Shown piece after piece: positions 22,080 through 35,689 of a stretch of 64,000 nucleotides of DNA. Every line of letters starts with the position of its first letter. Position 1 is the first letter of the stretch. Origin of the DNA: Enchytraeus crypticus. Lineage: Eukaryota; Annelida; Clitellata; Enchytraeida; Enchytraeidae. Under the pieces are notes generated by a model that was not told the origin of the DNA, searched no databases, and worked only from the letters and a program-made list of their open reading frames with translations. Location: positions 1-64,000 of the forward strand of contig CAJHZI010000563.1 in NCBI GenBank assembly GCA_905160935.1, given 5' to 3'. The position numbers were made by a program, and so were the translations under genes.

Positions 22080-23674
22080 AAATTTCAGTTCCGTTGCGTT
22101 TAGTCTAACAGCATGCCTTTCATAGAAATGCCTTAATTTATAAGGAGAGGAACACAAATATTCATTTCTTTTCCAACTGACAAATAAACATCCAAGGGGT
22201 AAATCTAAATGGATTTGTACTGAGCTGCATTGGACTTTAGTTGCGAAAATATATGAAGATATGAAAAATTAAGTAGGCCTATTAACTCAAGGTTTTTGAA
22301 ATTAAATATATCTTTTTTGTTGAAAAGTGAGTGAAGAAAGAATGATATTAATCTTTAGTTTATAATTTTCAATTTCCATTGAAATACTGGGACCAGATTG
22401 TAACGATTTACATTAAACATCTTAAGAGAATATTTGCAAATTTCCCAAGGAATAAACCATTTTTATAGTTAATAGTTTATAATTTTACATTTTATATTTT
22501 CATGACTTCAATGCCAGCTTCAAATAAAACTGTCAAACCACCTCTTCGTGTTTTAAACTAATTATTGAAACGCTATTAAGATTCAAACAGCGAAGATAGT
22601 TAAAGAATCTTCTGGTTATTCATGTAGTCTATTTCAGCTTTCCCCATAAAATTTTTACCAAAAATAAAAATAACATTTGGAATTAATGATAGGGACTACT
22701 GCGAAAACTTTGTGCTTTGCTTGCTAAGAAAACTGCAAGTTTATTAGAGTTGAAGCGCTGGTCAGTTAATTAGGTAGCAGGATTAAGTACTCATCTCTTG
22801 ACACCAGGGATAGAATTACGTAATCTGTCTAAACGGTAACCACAATGGAGATAGAGTCAAAATGGAGGTGGAGTCAGTTGCTATGCTTGTACTAACAACA
22901 TATATATTTTAGATTTTCTTGAGACAATATTTTACTAAAACTGAAAAGAAATAATATCACATATTCTTGCAATTCCGGACACCCAGAATTTATTAATTAT
23001 TTCTTACTACAATAAGGTTAGTAAATCAAATCTTGTCTTTATGGTTTCAATTTCATGAAATCTATGCTATCCGTGTTTGATATTTTTATCCCTTTCTAAA
23101 ATAGAGCATTGTTGAATTAATATTTAATCAATTTCTTTTTCCGACACTGAGCCAACTATCTTTAGTTTGCTATTAGCTCAATATTGATTTAGTTCACTTG
23201 ATTTTTGTTACCTTAATATTAAGGTTTAAGTAGACTGTCATTTGCTTTAAATTTATATAGCTATGTTTCTGATATTTACCTTCATAAATGGGCAGTATAT
23301 AATGTGTATAGTTACTATAGGTTCTACAGTATTCAGTAGCATAGAAGGCAATTAGTAAGCGTAGGCCTATTTGCTATTCTAAGTAATTGCTACTGATTGT
23401 ATTACCTCACAGAGCTTAGGCTCTTTTGTGGTAACCCTCTTCCTGATTATTTGATCAGTTTCTAGGTAAGTATGCTGTATTTTTTGTTTATTATGACATG
23501 AAACAATTAAAAAGATTGCATAGTAAAAAGTAGTAGTAAGAATGTCATGTGTTTGAATGGTCCGAAGGTCATGCATCTCAATATATTCGTTAGATCATTC
23601 AGGTTATCCCGTGAATCAATCAGCAGAGTATATATTTGGGTTTCTTTTAATTTTAAAGACTTTTATTGACTCCA
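22080..23674. other. Intergenic, nothing recognised
   Basis: AT-rich with short open frames only. Confidence 0.5.
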
Positions 23675-23735
23675 TGTCAATTCGTATCGCGACCCTAGTT
23701 AAACTTGGATTAAAGGGGAGATAATGATGATGTTG
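23675..23735 (+). mobile_element. SINE-E 3' tail fragment
   Basis: ATTCGTATCGCGACCCTAGT, TAAACTTGGATTAAAGGGGA and a GATAATGATGATG tail form the family 3' end in plus orientation. Confidence 0.7.
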
Positions 23736-23788
23736 AATTGCAATTACTCCAATCGCAATCCTTTGATTGTTCAAATTAAAAGTTAGAA

Positions 23789-24085
23789 ATGAGTAAGTTC
23801 TGGAAAGAGCTGGTAAAGATAGACATCTGATAAATATATTAAGAAATAGGAAGAAGAGTTGGATAGGACACATCCTAAGGGGGAAGGTCTATTAAAGAAG
23901 ATCATAGAAGGTAGAATGGAAGGAAAGAGAGGCAGAGGCAGGCAGAGATTAGATATGTTAAACGATTAAAAGACCCACTCATATGTGGACATGAAGAAGG
24001 AAGCGGAAGACAGAGAAGAGTGGAAGCGTTATATGCCATGGACCTGCTAATAGGCGGTGCACTTAGAGAAAGAGAGAGAAACGAG
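23789..24085 (+). pseudogene. LINE-1 3' end fragment
   Basis: GATAAATATATTAAGAAATA and GGACACATCCTAAGGGGG, then the GKRGRGR-type region and the tail ATGGACCTGCTAATAGGCGG with AGAGAAAGAGAGAG. The frame is broken. Confidence 0.8.
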
Positions 24086-24174
24086 ATTCTTAATATTTGA
24101 GTAAGGCTCGTTTTATTCGTGTTGATATTGATGTTTGGATTCTCATCGCTTTAACTTTTGTTTTTCCTTGTATG

Positions 24175-24235
24175 CTTTAGTTCTATAGTGCTCAATGTTG
24201 TCATTAACGATAGTGTAATTTTTGTTATTGGTACT
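24175..24235 (+). mobile_element. LINE-F 3' tail fragment
   Basis: TTCTATAGTGCTCAATGTTG and TCATTAACGATAGTG, then TTTTTGTTATTGG. A short, diverged match to the family 3' end. Confidence 0.5.
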
Positions 24236-25778
24236 CATATCTTGATTTCAGTATAATCTCACTGATTTTATCTCAGTGAAGTAATATTTGCTAGGCTAAT
24301 TCATAATAACTTAAATTATACCAGAATTTGATGTTCTCGAGTCTCTCGACAATAAACAATGAGGTAAAATCAAATCGCAAAGAACTCACTCCTATGAACG
24401 AATTTGATAGCGTTCGTCAAATTCATATTAAAAAATTTGCTAAATGAAGATTTCTGAAGGTTTATCCATGGATTTAAGAATTCATCTTGAAAAAGAACTC
24501 ATTCAGCGCTCTTCCAGTAGAAGAGACATGCTAGCTTCTTGGAAGTTAATGTTTTCTCAGTGACGCAAGCATTTCAGCTAACCGTGACCGAAGTCTCTCG
24601 GTTGAGCTTTCACTTGAAGAAATTAATGATGTTTGGTTAGCAGCGACATCAGCAACTGTCACCTTGTGAAAGTTTGTAAAGTTCGTAATCATTGTCGTAT
24701 AAAGAGCCGTTGTTATATTCTAAATGATACTCAAGATTGTTTACCGTGTTGAATCCAGGATTATCTACTACTAAGTCACTAATGGAAAATTGCAGGACTT
24801 TCGTAAAAGTACAAGTTTAGAAAAATACGTCCAGAATCGATGGGCTAGTTTCTTAGCAGCTGACTAAAGCAGATACAGAGGAACTAACCAAAGCCCAACT
24901 TTTTGGATATTATTACAAGCTAATGGCTAATCGAGAAAAAAGCTTACTTAATTCGTGGGAGGGACTTCGTCTTTGAAGTGTAGTAAGCTGGTTAGCACAC
25001 ATTTAATAAGAGCACTGGATTCACTGTTTTAGTGGAATTTCAGGTGTTTGAGAGAGGAATTATTCAAATAGTTAAGTTTCTAAATTGTTAATCATAACCT
25101 ACGCGCAAAATTAACAAAAAATAGGAATTTTCATGGAAGTGTTTTTGTACGAAAATCAGGCAAAGAAGGGAACAAAAGTTTACTGTTCACCCAGTCAAGT
25201 TGGAACAATTGAAGCAAATGAAACAACCATTCCTAATTTTGTTTTGCTGCTACGTTGTTTTTACTCAGTCTCGTCATTTAGTTACCAAAACGTTTAAATG
25301 AAGCGCAAACATAGCACTCCGATATTATACATGTAGAATGAGTGCGTTTAAGTAAATAAAGAAAATAATATGATAGAATTTGGCAAGTGATTGGCGCCAC
25401 GGTGATAACTCTAGGACGTCAAATGTTGACAAGAAAATGATAGAAAATCAGTCTATATCACTTAATAATTTCATAAATACGCCGTAGATGAGTCAAAAAT
25501 ATGTTTATTACAAATATACTGAAAATACTGAAATTGCTATTTGCATTGTTTCATGTTCCTAAAGCAATTAAGGAAATTTGAAGACCTGTCAAAGTTATAA
25601 ACTTGGTTTGAGATAGATTATGTTTAGAGTACAAATGCAGTATAGTAATACTTGTAGTATAGTAATACTTCGATTAAATAAAATATTCATTTAATTTTGA
25701 CGATTAATTTTTTTTATTTTGTTGCAAGCAACAAATTCTAAAGACTTGTCGCAACTAATCGGTCTTCAACGAATTATC
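24236..25778. other. Intergenic, nothing recognised
   Basis: No supported gene or repeat family. Short duplicated TAGTATAGTAATACTT motifs occur near 25635-25670. Confidence 0.45.
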
Positions 25779-25852
25779 TCCTTCTCTCTCTCTTAGAGCA
25801 CTGCCTACTTGCAGGTCCAGGTACTTGCAGGTATATAACGTTGTGATATACC
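25779..25852 (-). mobile_element. LINE-1 tail fragment
   Basis: TCTCTCTCTTAGAGCACTGC followed by CTACTTGCAGGTCCAGG is the reverse complement of the LINE-1 3' tail. Confidence 0.6.
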
Positions 25853-27059
25853 ATTCTAGCTTGGGGGCTATGCTTTTGACGAGATGGGCCCTTATACTTT
25901 CCTCAGCTTCGACTAACATTTACTGGGCAGGGGCATCATTCCCTAAGGAAATTATCCGCTTACCCTTCGAGAAAATATTTCTTATGTCCCACTCGTTATT
26001 AATAAGTAAAGCATAACACGATTACATTGGCAATGTCAGCTAAGATATCAACGATTTCTCTATCGACCTTGGCTTTGAATCCGAGTCCCTAATTTCAGAG
26101 TGGAACACTCCATCCATTCGGCGAATCCTCTTCATCAATATTTAATATCTCACAAATTATCAGCGGATCATAAACGAGCAACGAAATGAGTTGAGAAACC
26201 AAACGAACACTAATCAACAGTCGAGACGCTCAACCGATGCTCATATACATGTAGTCTTTATCGAGCAGCTAAAGAAACTGATCAGAGCTGGCTGCCTATA
26301 TCCGAGAAAACTCCATGACTTTCTTTTTGTCAATATTTCTGCTAATGCACATTTTTGCACAAATTGTAAACATAATCTGAATTTATTTACTACTGTCGTT
26401 TGCATAACCCACACGCAAATCGCACGGACCACCACAGGCAAATGATCTGTAGCAAGTAACGAAACAGTGAAGTGTATTATTAGTGTATAGTGAAGCATGG
26501 GAAAGTTAAAGTTCAGCTTTTCCATATAGAACCGCAGATGATAATAATTGCCGAGACAACATTGTCTGGATGAGAGGAAAACGATGAGCAGGTTGTATGT
26601 TCTCGCTGTCAATCGCTGGGTAAATAAAACGGTATTAGCATACAATAACTATACATGTATATAAACTGTTGTAGTTAATGCTCTTGGTATTAAGAGGCTA
26701 AATATTCTTTGTTTATCTAATAGTCTAAATTTCTAATGTCAATCACGATCATTTTACGAATTGAAGCTGAATATCAGGGAATTCACAGTAAATACAAACA
26801 TTGCTTTAATTTTATACCTTTTTTAATATTACTGTGGTTATATTTAAGGGCAGTAGTAATTTCAGTAATAAAATTATAAGCAGATCTAAGATGAATTCTC
26901 ATATTAGCATAATATTATTTATTTTAAAATTATTATACAATAAAGTTAATTAATTAATAATTAATAATTAATTAATTAATAATCGACCTTTATTAAATCG
27001 ACTGATATCGTGCTAAATTAATAGACTGTAATACTATTGTCAGCATTGGTAACATATTA

Positions 27060-27115
<56 letters not shown>

Positions 27116-28439
27116 TCTTCTACTTGTATTTAATACTGGTCTAAAATAATACAAGATACAAGTACATGTACAAAAATTGTTGCTTTAGGTTGGCTCGCTT
27201 AGAACCAAAGTAAATGCTTACTAGTAAAGGTGACACTTGCCATATGCTTTACTAATTAATCCCGTAATATTCTAGATTAGTTACTAGACTAAGGAATTTT
27301 AATTTTAAATTAAGGAATTTTAAATATCACGTTATGATGACAGCATTACTTCAGACAGACAGACAATAATAATAATAATAACAGACAGCTCAATACATTA
27401 GATTTAACCCCAACTGATCTTGGCAAATGGAAATGACGATACTCATTAAAATTTAAACATCTTCTTGAAAAGTATAACTACACCGTCATGTTATTGACTT
27501 GCAGCCATTTTCAGATATCAGCTTATTAGATTGACCATAAATGAGAAAGTTACAGACTACGCATAATAATTTACGCTTCTGTGTGGTTATTTATGTTTGT
27601 TATTTATGGTTGGTGCTGTTATGTGAACGGTTCTATACATTTCTATATTATTTTGATTATCAGAACATAATAACAAAACTGTAGTTGTATCAATCGATAA
27701 AGCAGGGAGAATTGCAGTATTTTTGCTTGTATTATAAAGAAGCTTTACCGTCAATAATTATTGATAAAGTTGACGAGCAATATTTGACGGAGAGATAGGA
27801 CAGCAAATAAAGGTGTCGTTGACACGATACTATATCGCTGTGTGAAAGTCTTGACCTCGGGATCAGCTACATCGACGTAGCCCGAGTTAAAGGTCACGAT
27901 CTCTCTGCGGAAGTTCTGACCTTCTTTGTGGGCGACCAACTTATGATTAGATAGCTGCAGATATCTCGTAGTAAGGCGACTAATATGAGGTTAAATGATA
28001 CGATCAGAGAGTTAAATCTCGCTCCACAGTTTCACGCTTGTGTGCGAAAGATGGTTAGACAAACGGGCGTTAATGTTTAACTTAAACAGGAAACGCTCGA
28101 ACCTTTTTCTATTTAAGTTAACACGTTCCCATGTCTAGAGATTAGTAGAAGCAAGTGCTAAATGCACGTCTGTAACGTGTGTAACTAGGCTGATGATAAT
28201 GATATAATAATGTGCAAGACACTGTTGTGGTAATTCTACTTAATTTTAATTCTAATTAATTAATTAATTCAAATGTTATGTTACGTATCAGTTTCAATGC
28301 GATATTTACTACTTGCATAGATGCCTTAATGAGTATGATATTTTATAGGCTAACCCGTTTATACTACCAGAAAGTCTTTTATTGATTGATTATATCTTAT
28401 TGTTTATTTTAGTACACCTTAGCAATCAATCACTCATTC
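25853..28439. other. Intergenic, nothing recognised apart from simple repeats
   Basis: Overlapping opposite open frames at 26191-26645 (84 and 134 codons) show no known domain. A TTAA-rich tract lies at about 26945-26990 and a (TA)n array at 27060-27112. Confidence 0.45.
27060..27112. repeat. TA microsatellite
   Basis: Uninterrupted TA run. Confidence 0.95.
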
Positions 28440-28720
28440 AATAAGAATTTAACGTCCGGTTCCTCGCTATAAGACAATGCCAGGGACGTCTCTTGCAGAA
28501 TCTACACAAACAGGCGCCAAAGCACCACACGATGACGACTGAGTATACAGAGAACACAGTAGAAAGCTACATCGAAACTGCGCAAGTCCAAAATACAAGG
28601 CAAACGGGTCAAAATTTGGAGCTATGGCGGAAAGAGATAGGTTTTTAGCTTGCCCAGGAAAGTAGTAATAAAATTGCAAGATTGAAGGACCTGTGGCAGA
28701 GAGTTCCATATGCTGCTATT
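28440..28720 (-). pseudogene. LINE-G C-terminus and 3' UTR
   Basis: One minus-strand frame reads IWNSLPQVLQSCNFITTFLG and KLKTYLFPP before a stop. WNSLP is the conserved motif at the end of many non-LTR reverse-transcriptase ORFs. The 3' UTR follows and ends GCGAGGAACCGGACGTTAAA. The shifted 80-codon open frame over it is not the original reading frame. Confidence 0.75.
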
Positions 28721-28739
28721 AGCTCTACAAACCAAGGTC

Positions 28740-29834
28740 TCTGATGTATAGAGATCTTTTACTTTTATTCTTTTGTGTCTGTGTCAACGCAGTCTCAAGT
28801 AGAACATTCCATTTTGGGTTAGTCGTTTGCCAATCTTCCCTGATGCAGCACTAGGAAATACTGCTATTCATGTCAAATAACAGATGATCTGAATCTTAAC
28901 CGATATCAATACAAATAGATCATATTTTCACCGTGTTTCGAATGATTTTCGGGTGATTAATCGATTACGGACTGACTATTCAGCTGATTTGTAGATTTCC
29001 TCATCGATGACATAGAAACAATCCGGGCTCTTTTTTCATAACTAATTGCGATTTCCTTCCTAACTCTGCGTACAAACCGGGGCAAACAGCCCAATGAATT
29101 TGCTACTGTGTGATTCTTCAAGAGCACAATATTTTTGTTGGAATTAATTGTGCCGATGTAAGAGTCTTATTCATAGATCTACGTTATGAAACAGCAGGAG
29201 ATGATATAATGAGCAGTGAGCCTATCTGAATCCTCGTTGTGAGCAAAGATGCTCCGAGGCCAATAAATGGATATAGAAAAATAAATCGGACCCACCGGGA
29301 TTTGGTACGCGTGCGGATATTTGGATTATTTGCACAAGACATGTAACCAAGACACAGGTCCGTCCAGCGACTGCTGTAATAATATCTCATCTGGCAAATA
29401 CACTGCTTGGCCTGCAAGTCAGCCGTCAAAATGTAGACATATGAGAAAACAAATAGTAATACGGCGCAAATACATGCAGTTGTTCACAAACATACATTCA
29501 CATTTAAAACACATTAACTGCTTTCTCTTACGTTAAATGCTGTTAGCTTTCGTCTCAACATTTGTATATTTTTTGTCTCGAAGAAAGAATTAGTTCAAGT
29601 TGGTTCAATATCGTTCGGTGCCGTTTCCATAAAAACTAAAATTGACTTCACTTGAAACCACTTGACTCTGTGCATAGGTACTGTTTTCGTACAGGTTAGT
29701 TAAGTCAATTAGCTATCAATCAATTAGCGCTATCAGTCATGTCCTTTGTATAATAGCAGGTTAGATAGTGCACAAAATCTTCTCTTACGGCGAGCCAACG
29801 ATCGATTAATAAATTATAATTATATGTACAGCAT
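28740..29834. other. Intergenic, nothing recognised
   Basis: Short open frames only, none recognised. Confidence 0.5.
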
Positions 29835-29925
29835 TCAGTATGTGCGGGGTTCAAATCCTGGGCTCGCCCGTCACTGACATCGCTTCGAGTGTGGAAACTG
29901 ACGTTAACCTTAGCTTTTTACAAGC
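29835..29925 (+). mobile_element. SINE-A copy, 5'-truncated
   Basis: CAGTATGTGCGGGGTTCAAA (B box) leads into TCCTGGGCTCGCCCGTCACT, GACATCGCTTCGAGTGTGGA and AACTGACGTTAACC. This is the clearest SINE-A tail. Confidence 0.75.
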
Positions 29926-31337
29926 TCCTTTATTCAAGATTTGAGTCGATTGCAAGCCCGCGCGACATTCTTATACTGCTCTACTGAGATACTGATGTGA
30001 AATTCCATGCGTAGATTAGTAATATTTCCCGTAGATGTCAGAAGATGACGAAATAGAATTCACATTCAATGTAGTTCCAGTGACTATAGTATAAAAAATG
30101 TCATGAGTAAATTTTGGCTATTATATACATTCTATAACATGAATTTTCAGTTTGAATAAATTTCTCTATAATGGATAAATGGTTGGATTTCAATTTGAGT
30201 CCTTGGCTTTATCCGCGAAATCATAATTAAATCGTTTGGAAGATGAAATCGACTTTAAAGACGACTATAGGCCTATCTGAATTAAATAGTTACTCAGAAA
30301 GGCGCCAGTTGAAGGAGGTTATGAATGAAGATATCACATTAGATGAATGTGTCTTGAATGAAAGGAAATATGATTACTAGAGATTTGCACGTATTCATTA
30401 TAGACATAAATAACCGCAGGCACACTTCTGGAGAAGCTAGTGTTGATTCAAACTATAACTCATCCAAGTTAGAAGGAACGGCCTCGAGGGCCTATAATAC
30501 TAGGCGCCTAAGCACTTTGATTGGTCCCTGTCGACCTCAGAGACTATATAACAAACCTCTAGACGTGTGTTCCTATTCTAATGGAGTTTCTAAATTCTAT
30601 GAAGTTCATTCTTTGGCTAGATGATCACATTTCTTCGGTTAAAAATAATGAGAATATTAGGCCAAAACTACAAAATTACTTTAATTGACTCTTTAATTAA
30701 ATTGACTTTTTAACTTCTTCTTCCTAGATTATCTCAGCCTTTAGTTTTCACTTCCGTTTTATATGATAGAGTTTTACAGGCGTCTATATCATTCTTCCTC
30801 TAATTTAATTCCACCCCCTGTATTTTATTGTTAACATATTCAACAACCATCTACAATTCTACATATAAAAAATAAAATTGAAAATGTAATTAGCACGGAA
30901 TTAAAGGTAGCACAGAACTATATTGGCATTTTAGATTTTGCCTTTTGCAATTTATGACCGTCAGTTTTCGCTGAGGCTTGTACCTAGGAAACTACATGTA
31001 TATAAAGAACATTTAAATGTACGAAATTTGCCGTACATAAATATTATTTTATTTTCTTGTTTATTTAATAAAATTGCCAAAAATTGTCATTTGATATTGC
31101 TTATTATGTCTGGAATTTTTTATTATATAACTATTTAAACTAATTAAACTAAGTTGTAGTTATTCAAACTGAACACTTCTCATGTCAAATGAACAAACTA
31201 TATATCTGCTTGCTCTTGTTATAACGCCCATTACTTTTTGTGAACTTTTCTTAAGGATTCTTGTAAAGTTGTAAGTGACTAGATCCTGAGGTCTACCCTG
31301 TCTTAGCTATTCCATGCTTTATTAATGTATACTTCTG
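29926..31337. other. Intergenic, nothing recognised
   Basis: AT-rich. An 88-codon open frame at 30358-30624 has no recognisable domain. Confidence 0.45.
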
Positions 31338-31340
31338 ATA

Positions 31341-31389
<49 letters not shown>
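31338..31389. repeat. TA microsatellite at a LINE-1 3' end
   Basis: A TA run directly abuts the last base of the reversed LINE-1 tail (CTTAGTGCACTTCC). Confidence 0.92.
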
Positions 31390-31391
<2 letters not shown>

Positions 31392-31777
31392 TAGTGCACT
31401 TCCTACTGGCTGGTCCATGGTACATAACGCCTCCACTCTTCTCTGTCTTCCGCCTTCCTCTTCATTTCCACATATGAGTGGGTCTTTAAATCATCTAACA
31501 TACCTAATCTCGGCCTGCCCCTGCCTCTTTTTCCTTCCATTCTACCTTCTATGACTTCTTTTAATAGACCTTCCCCCCTTAGAATGTGTCCTATCCATCT
31601 CTTCTTCCTATTTCTTAATACATTTATCAACTGTCTATCTGTGCCAACTCCCTCCAGGACTTCCTCACTTGTAACTTTTTGGGTCCAGCTAATCCTCTCC
31701 ATTCTTCTCCAAATCCACATGTCCAATGTCTCCAGTTTCCTAATATCTTCCTTTCTTAAGGTCCATGTTTCAGGACC
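31390..31777 (-). pseudogene. LINE-1 C-terminal ORF, 5'-truncated but open
   Basis: An uninterrupted minus-strand frame encodes ETWTLRKEDIRKLETLDMWI, WRRMERISWTQKVTSEEVLE, DRQLINVLRNRKKRWIGHIL, RGEGLLKEVIEGRMEGKRGR and finally EDREEWRRYVPWTSQ with its natural stop. All polymerase motifs are missing, so it is not active. The lack of stops suggests a recent insertion. A perfect palindrome lies at its truncated 5' end. Confidence 0.9.
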
Positions 31778-31779
31778 TA

Positions 31780-31825
31780 ATATATACATATATTAAGGTC
31801 CATGGACCTTAATATATGTATATAT
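31780..31825. repeat. 46-bp perfect palindrome
   Basis: The arms are exact reverse complements meeting at CCATGG. The sequence either side of the centre repeats TTAAGGTCCATG from the adjacent LINE-1 5' end. Confidence 0.9.
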
Positions 31826-32006
31826 ATAAAAGCACTTTCCAATACATATGTTACGAAATAGAAATTAAAAAAACTAAAATTTCCTACCGTTCGCTACATA
31901 ACGTAATTGCCCAAAGAGTCATCGAGACAATCAACCTTGACAGGGAAATATTAGCTGTTAAGGAAGAGATGATGGTTAGCATGAAAGAGGCTGTTTAATA
32001 ATAATT

Positions 32007-32050
32007 ATATGCCATGGACCAGCCACTAGGCAGTGTAGTGAGAGAGACAC
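32007..32050 (+). mobile_element. LINE-1 3' tail, isolated
   Basis: ATGCCATGGACCAGCCACTA, GGCAGTGTAGTG, then AGAGAGAC: the terminal 40 or so bp of LINE-1. Confidence 0.7.
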
Positions 32051-34010
32051 AGTATTTACTGTCGCTCTGGCTTCCCACTCAGTTTTGTCAATACTGGCAA
32101 ACTTTAAGGTCTGTCGACTGACGAGCATCTAATGTCATATAACTAATTGCTTGTAAGTTAGTTGTGGTCAGCTCTATGCAAGATCGGGCCATCTTGCTAA
32201 GTTAGCCTGTTGAAATAGCTTGTTTTCTAATAAATTCACTGTAAAATAGTTTTACTCATTTCTCTGTAAAATAGGTCAGCTGGATAAAAAATTTTCGCAA
32301 AATCTTGGAAGCCCTTTATCGAAGAGAAGCCAGTGCCATCTAGCGAATCGTTGTAAATTTATGTTACTCGTTTCTCTATTCTATTATGTAGGTAACGTCA
32401 TCAAGCGACTGTAAACTTATTTAACTCAGATTCAAGCTTCAATAACTCTTTTATAATTATAGATTTTGCTGTTTGCAACTTAGTTGCAGTGTTTTAGCTG
32501 CTACAATTTCAGCATCCGTGCTATCAAAAATAAATCATAAATACAACAGCAACATCTGTCAGTGAAGCACATAAGCCCCACCTCTAGATGCCTCTGACGT
32601 TTGGCTCCTCCCATAGCAAATTCTCTGCAATGCATATTTTTCATTGACTATTTAGACAAAGAAGGTCTGAAAATGATCTATTTCTTTAATTAAAACGTTA
32701 ACTGTTATATTGTTTAGCTTAATTTTATACAGTTCCTCTATATTTTTGCGAACCCAGTTGAGCGCAGTGGTAGGCTACACAACAATCTAATATCGTGCTT
32801 TCTTATTATAACATATAACTCAGACTAGCGTTGACTTTTTCGTCTATTTACACACGTGGACCTCTGGAAGTCCAATTCATGATAAATACTCGCGTCCGCT
32901 TCCTGTTTGTCGCATCTCCATCTTCTGCAATAAATACACTTTCAATTTACATGACTTCCTGCATTAATACGGTCGCCTTCACTTTGAGAAATGTCACAAT
33001 TACAAGTTTTGCTGTATATTCGTTTAGAAGCTCTAGCTGCTTAAGGGTCAACTGACTAAACCACGACAACATTTTGCTGGAATTTGCTGGATAAGAACAA
33101 CTTATAATTATCAGACTCTATGATGAAATTTCATATTTCGGTTAAGTATCAGCTCTATAAATATATTTGTAATTTTAATGGATACTATTGTTAAATTCTT
33201 ATTCAATAGATTCTGAGCATATTGAATTTAAAGAGAAAAATATTAATAATAATTTCAAAATAATTAAATCATAATCAAGTAGGCCAACAGTAACAAATTC
33301 AAAAGGAAAGGCTATCTACATGTATAAGCTTACAGCCTTTCGTATGAGTAGTAAAATTAAATTTTTATTCAGAATTTCCGAATAGCTAGTAATGTAGAAC
33401 TGATATTTATGTAATTTATAAACTGTAAATTTCAATATATAAACCTTGAATAAATTCGATAAACTATCAATCAGTATTCCATAATTCTCACTAATACTGC
33501 AAGGCTTAGTTCTGAAAATATACAAATTATTGAAGATTTATATTTCAATGGGTACCAATGTATTGATCTACGTCAATACGGGTGCCGATACTACAAATGC
33601 TCTATCTTGAACCTGACTCTGTGTATTAGTTCTACACTACTTGTATACCGGTTTCATATTGAAAAACTCTACAAATCTCTGCTTAAACGTTGTATCTCGT
33701 GCTTTAATTTAGAAAACGATTATTTATGAATTTATTTCGCTTTAAGATATCACATTGTAATATTAGACGTACGTATGGGCACGCTGTATAACATAAATGT
33801 ATGAAGACAAACTTAGTCTACTGTGTATTTAAGTAGTTTTTAGGTCGTAATAATTTTTATTCTAAGGTTTGAACCACAATCTATATATACAATAGGTCTA
33901 GGTGTATATTATCTATGAATTACTGCCTCTACGCGAATGCAGATAGTACTGAATTGAACACTTGTGGACATCGATTTTCATTTTGAAATACTCTCTATTT
34001 CTGTTTCTCT
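32051..34010. other. Intergenic, nothing recognised
   Basis: Short open frames without recognisable domains. Confidence 0.5.
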
Positions 34011-34015
34011 TTCTT

Positions 34016-34058
<43 letters not shown>
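34011..34058. repeat. CT microsatellite
   Basis: TCTC array just left of a reversed SINE-C copy. It fits expansion of that family's GA tail. Confidence 0.9.
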
Positions 34059-34079
34059 AATGTTATATATATATATATT

Positions 34080-34310
34080 CAGGTAATAGGTTCAAGGTAC
34101 ATATTCCTACTTATATGTTCCTTTTCACGCTCCATAAAGAGCACTTAATCGATAAACGAGTTGATCCCTTTTCAAAACTCTAGTCCATATCCGCACCATA
34201 ACGCAGCTTTTATTCTGAGAATAACATGACTTCTGAGACGGTTTTACGTTGCCTTCCGCAATACTTACTCAGTCGCCGTTTGCGATACTTGCAGTACACA
34301 GTTGAAATAC
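34080..34310 (-). mobile_element. SINE-C copy
   Basis: GGTTCAAGGTACATATTCCT, CACGCTCCATAAAGAGCAC, TAATCGATAAACGAG and ACGTTGCCTTCCGC occur in family order, ending near the GCGATACTTGCAG head. Confidence 0.7.
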
Positions 34311-35680
34311 ATGCCAAATTAAAATGTTTCACATTTTTATAACTAGGCCTATCTATGTTCCGTCTGAGACTTCCCTAACATCGAAATTCAGGAAATGCAT
34401 CGGGCACTAAATCTTCCATGCAGTTCATCAAAGCGATCTGTGGAAGGAACACAGCTTAATATGACCTGTAGGACTGAGGTGAATTCATTGTGAACATTTA
34501 TTGGCTGTTCGTCCGGGGTTGTGACCAGTTTATCTACATCAGGACGATCGGATAAAGAATCCAATACGATCGAAACATCACGTAAAGTTCATCTTGTTAG
34601 CATTCGACGGTAAACATCGATTCTTTAGTTAGCTACTCCCGTGTTCCTTGCCCCACCCGCTTTCCCTCTCTCACCGTTAGTCTATATCCTACCCTTACAG
34701 GCTGTCCTACCTCATATTATATATGATCTTTAGTCACCAAAATACATGACAGTATGAACAGAGCAAGAAATGAAAAATATTAACGAACAGAATAACTGAA
34801 ACTACGGATTAACCATTAAAGAGCTTACAAGTAGACAAATTTAAACTAAAATCGCCGTCTATCTTAGAATCGACTATCTAGAATCGACTTTGAATCATCT
34901 AATTAGGTCAATATACCTTCAAAATAAGTCCAAGCTTTATATCTCAATTTACAAATAGAGTCATCATTCTGAGTCACCATTTAGAGTCATAATCTCTGTC
35001 CAAACTGTTATCTTATTGACGTTCCATGTCCTACTTAGAAATAGGAAAATGGATTATCCAAAGTTACGGATACATGACATTGTATGAAGTTGGAGACTCA
35101 TTCATTTATGTAAAAAATATTCTCAACCGTTCGTCTCTCTGCTCTAAGAATGAAACTCTAACCTGTCAGAAACGATTATGAGAGTTATGGCAGTTTTCTC
35201 ATATAAAAAAAAAAAAAAAAAAAATCAGCTTTTGAAATGATTGCGACAATTCTGTTACAGAATAAACATTTCTGCTAACATATGTGACGAATTTTGGCTA
35301 GGCTGTTTTGCATACAATTTTAGTTTAATATTAAAAAAATTAACAATAAAGTTTTATAAAATAGTATAGGCTAAAGAGTAGATTAATTAATTGGCTATTT
35401 GTATTATCAGAACGTTGACCCATACTGTGTTCTACTCGTCAATGTCGTAATCCTACGAGAGCAATCCTAAACGTTAGAGATCCTGTTACGGCTTCATCTA
35501 TTTATTCGGAGTAAGGAGGTATAATTGAACTTAGGATGTCTAAGCTTTCCCTAAAAAGAGCCATATTGAATTAAGGTTCAATCATAGTATTACCAGGTGC
35601 TTTTCTTCAATATAAATGTAACGTTCTTTCGGAATTGTCTAGAATATTCTGCCAAAAGGTTTGAAGAATTATTTGTACGA
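34311..35680. other. Intergenic, nothing recognised
   Basis: No supported gene. A poly(A) run lies at 35201-35224. Confidence 0.5.
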
Positions 35681-35689
35681 AGAGTGTCA

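Noticed and set aside
26191-26645. Possible gene, 134 codons minus or 84 codons plus
   Set aside because: Opposite overlapping frames with no known motif; no basis to prefer either.
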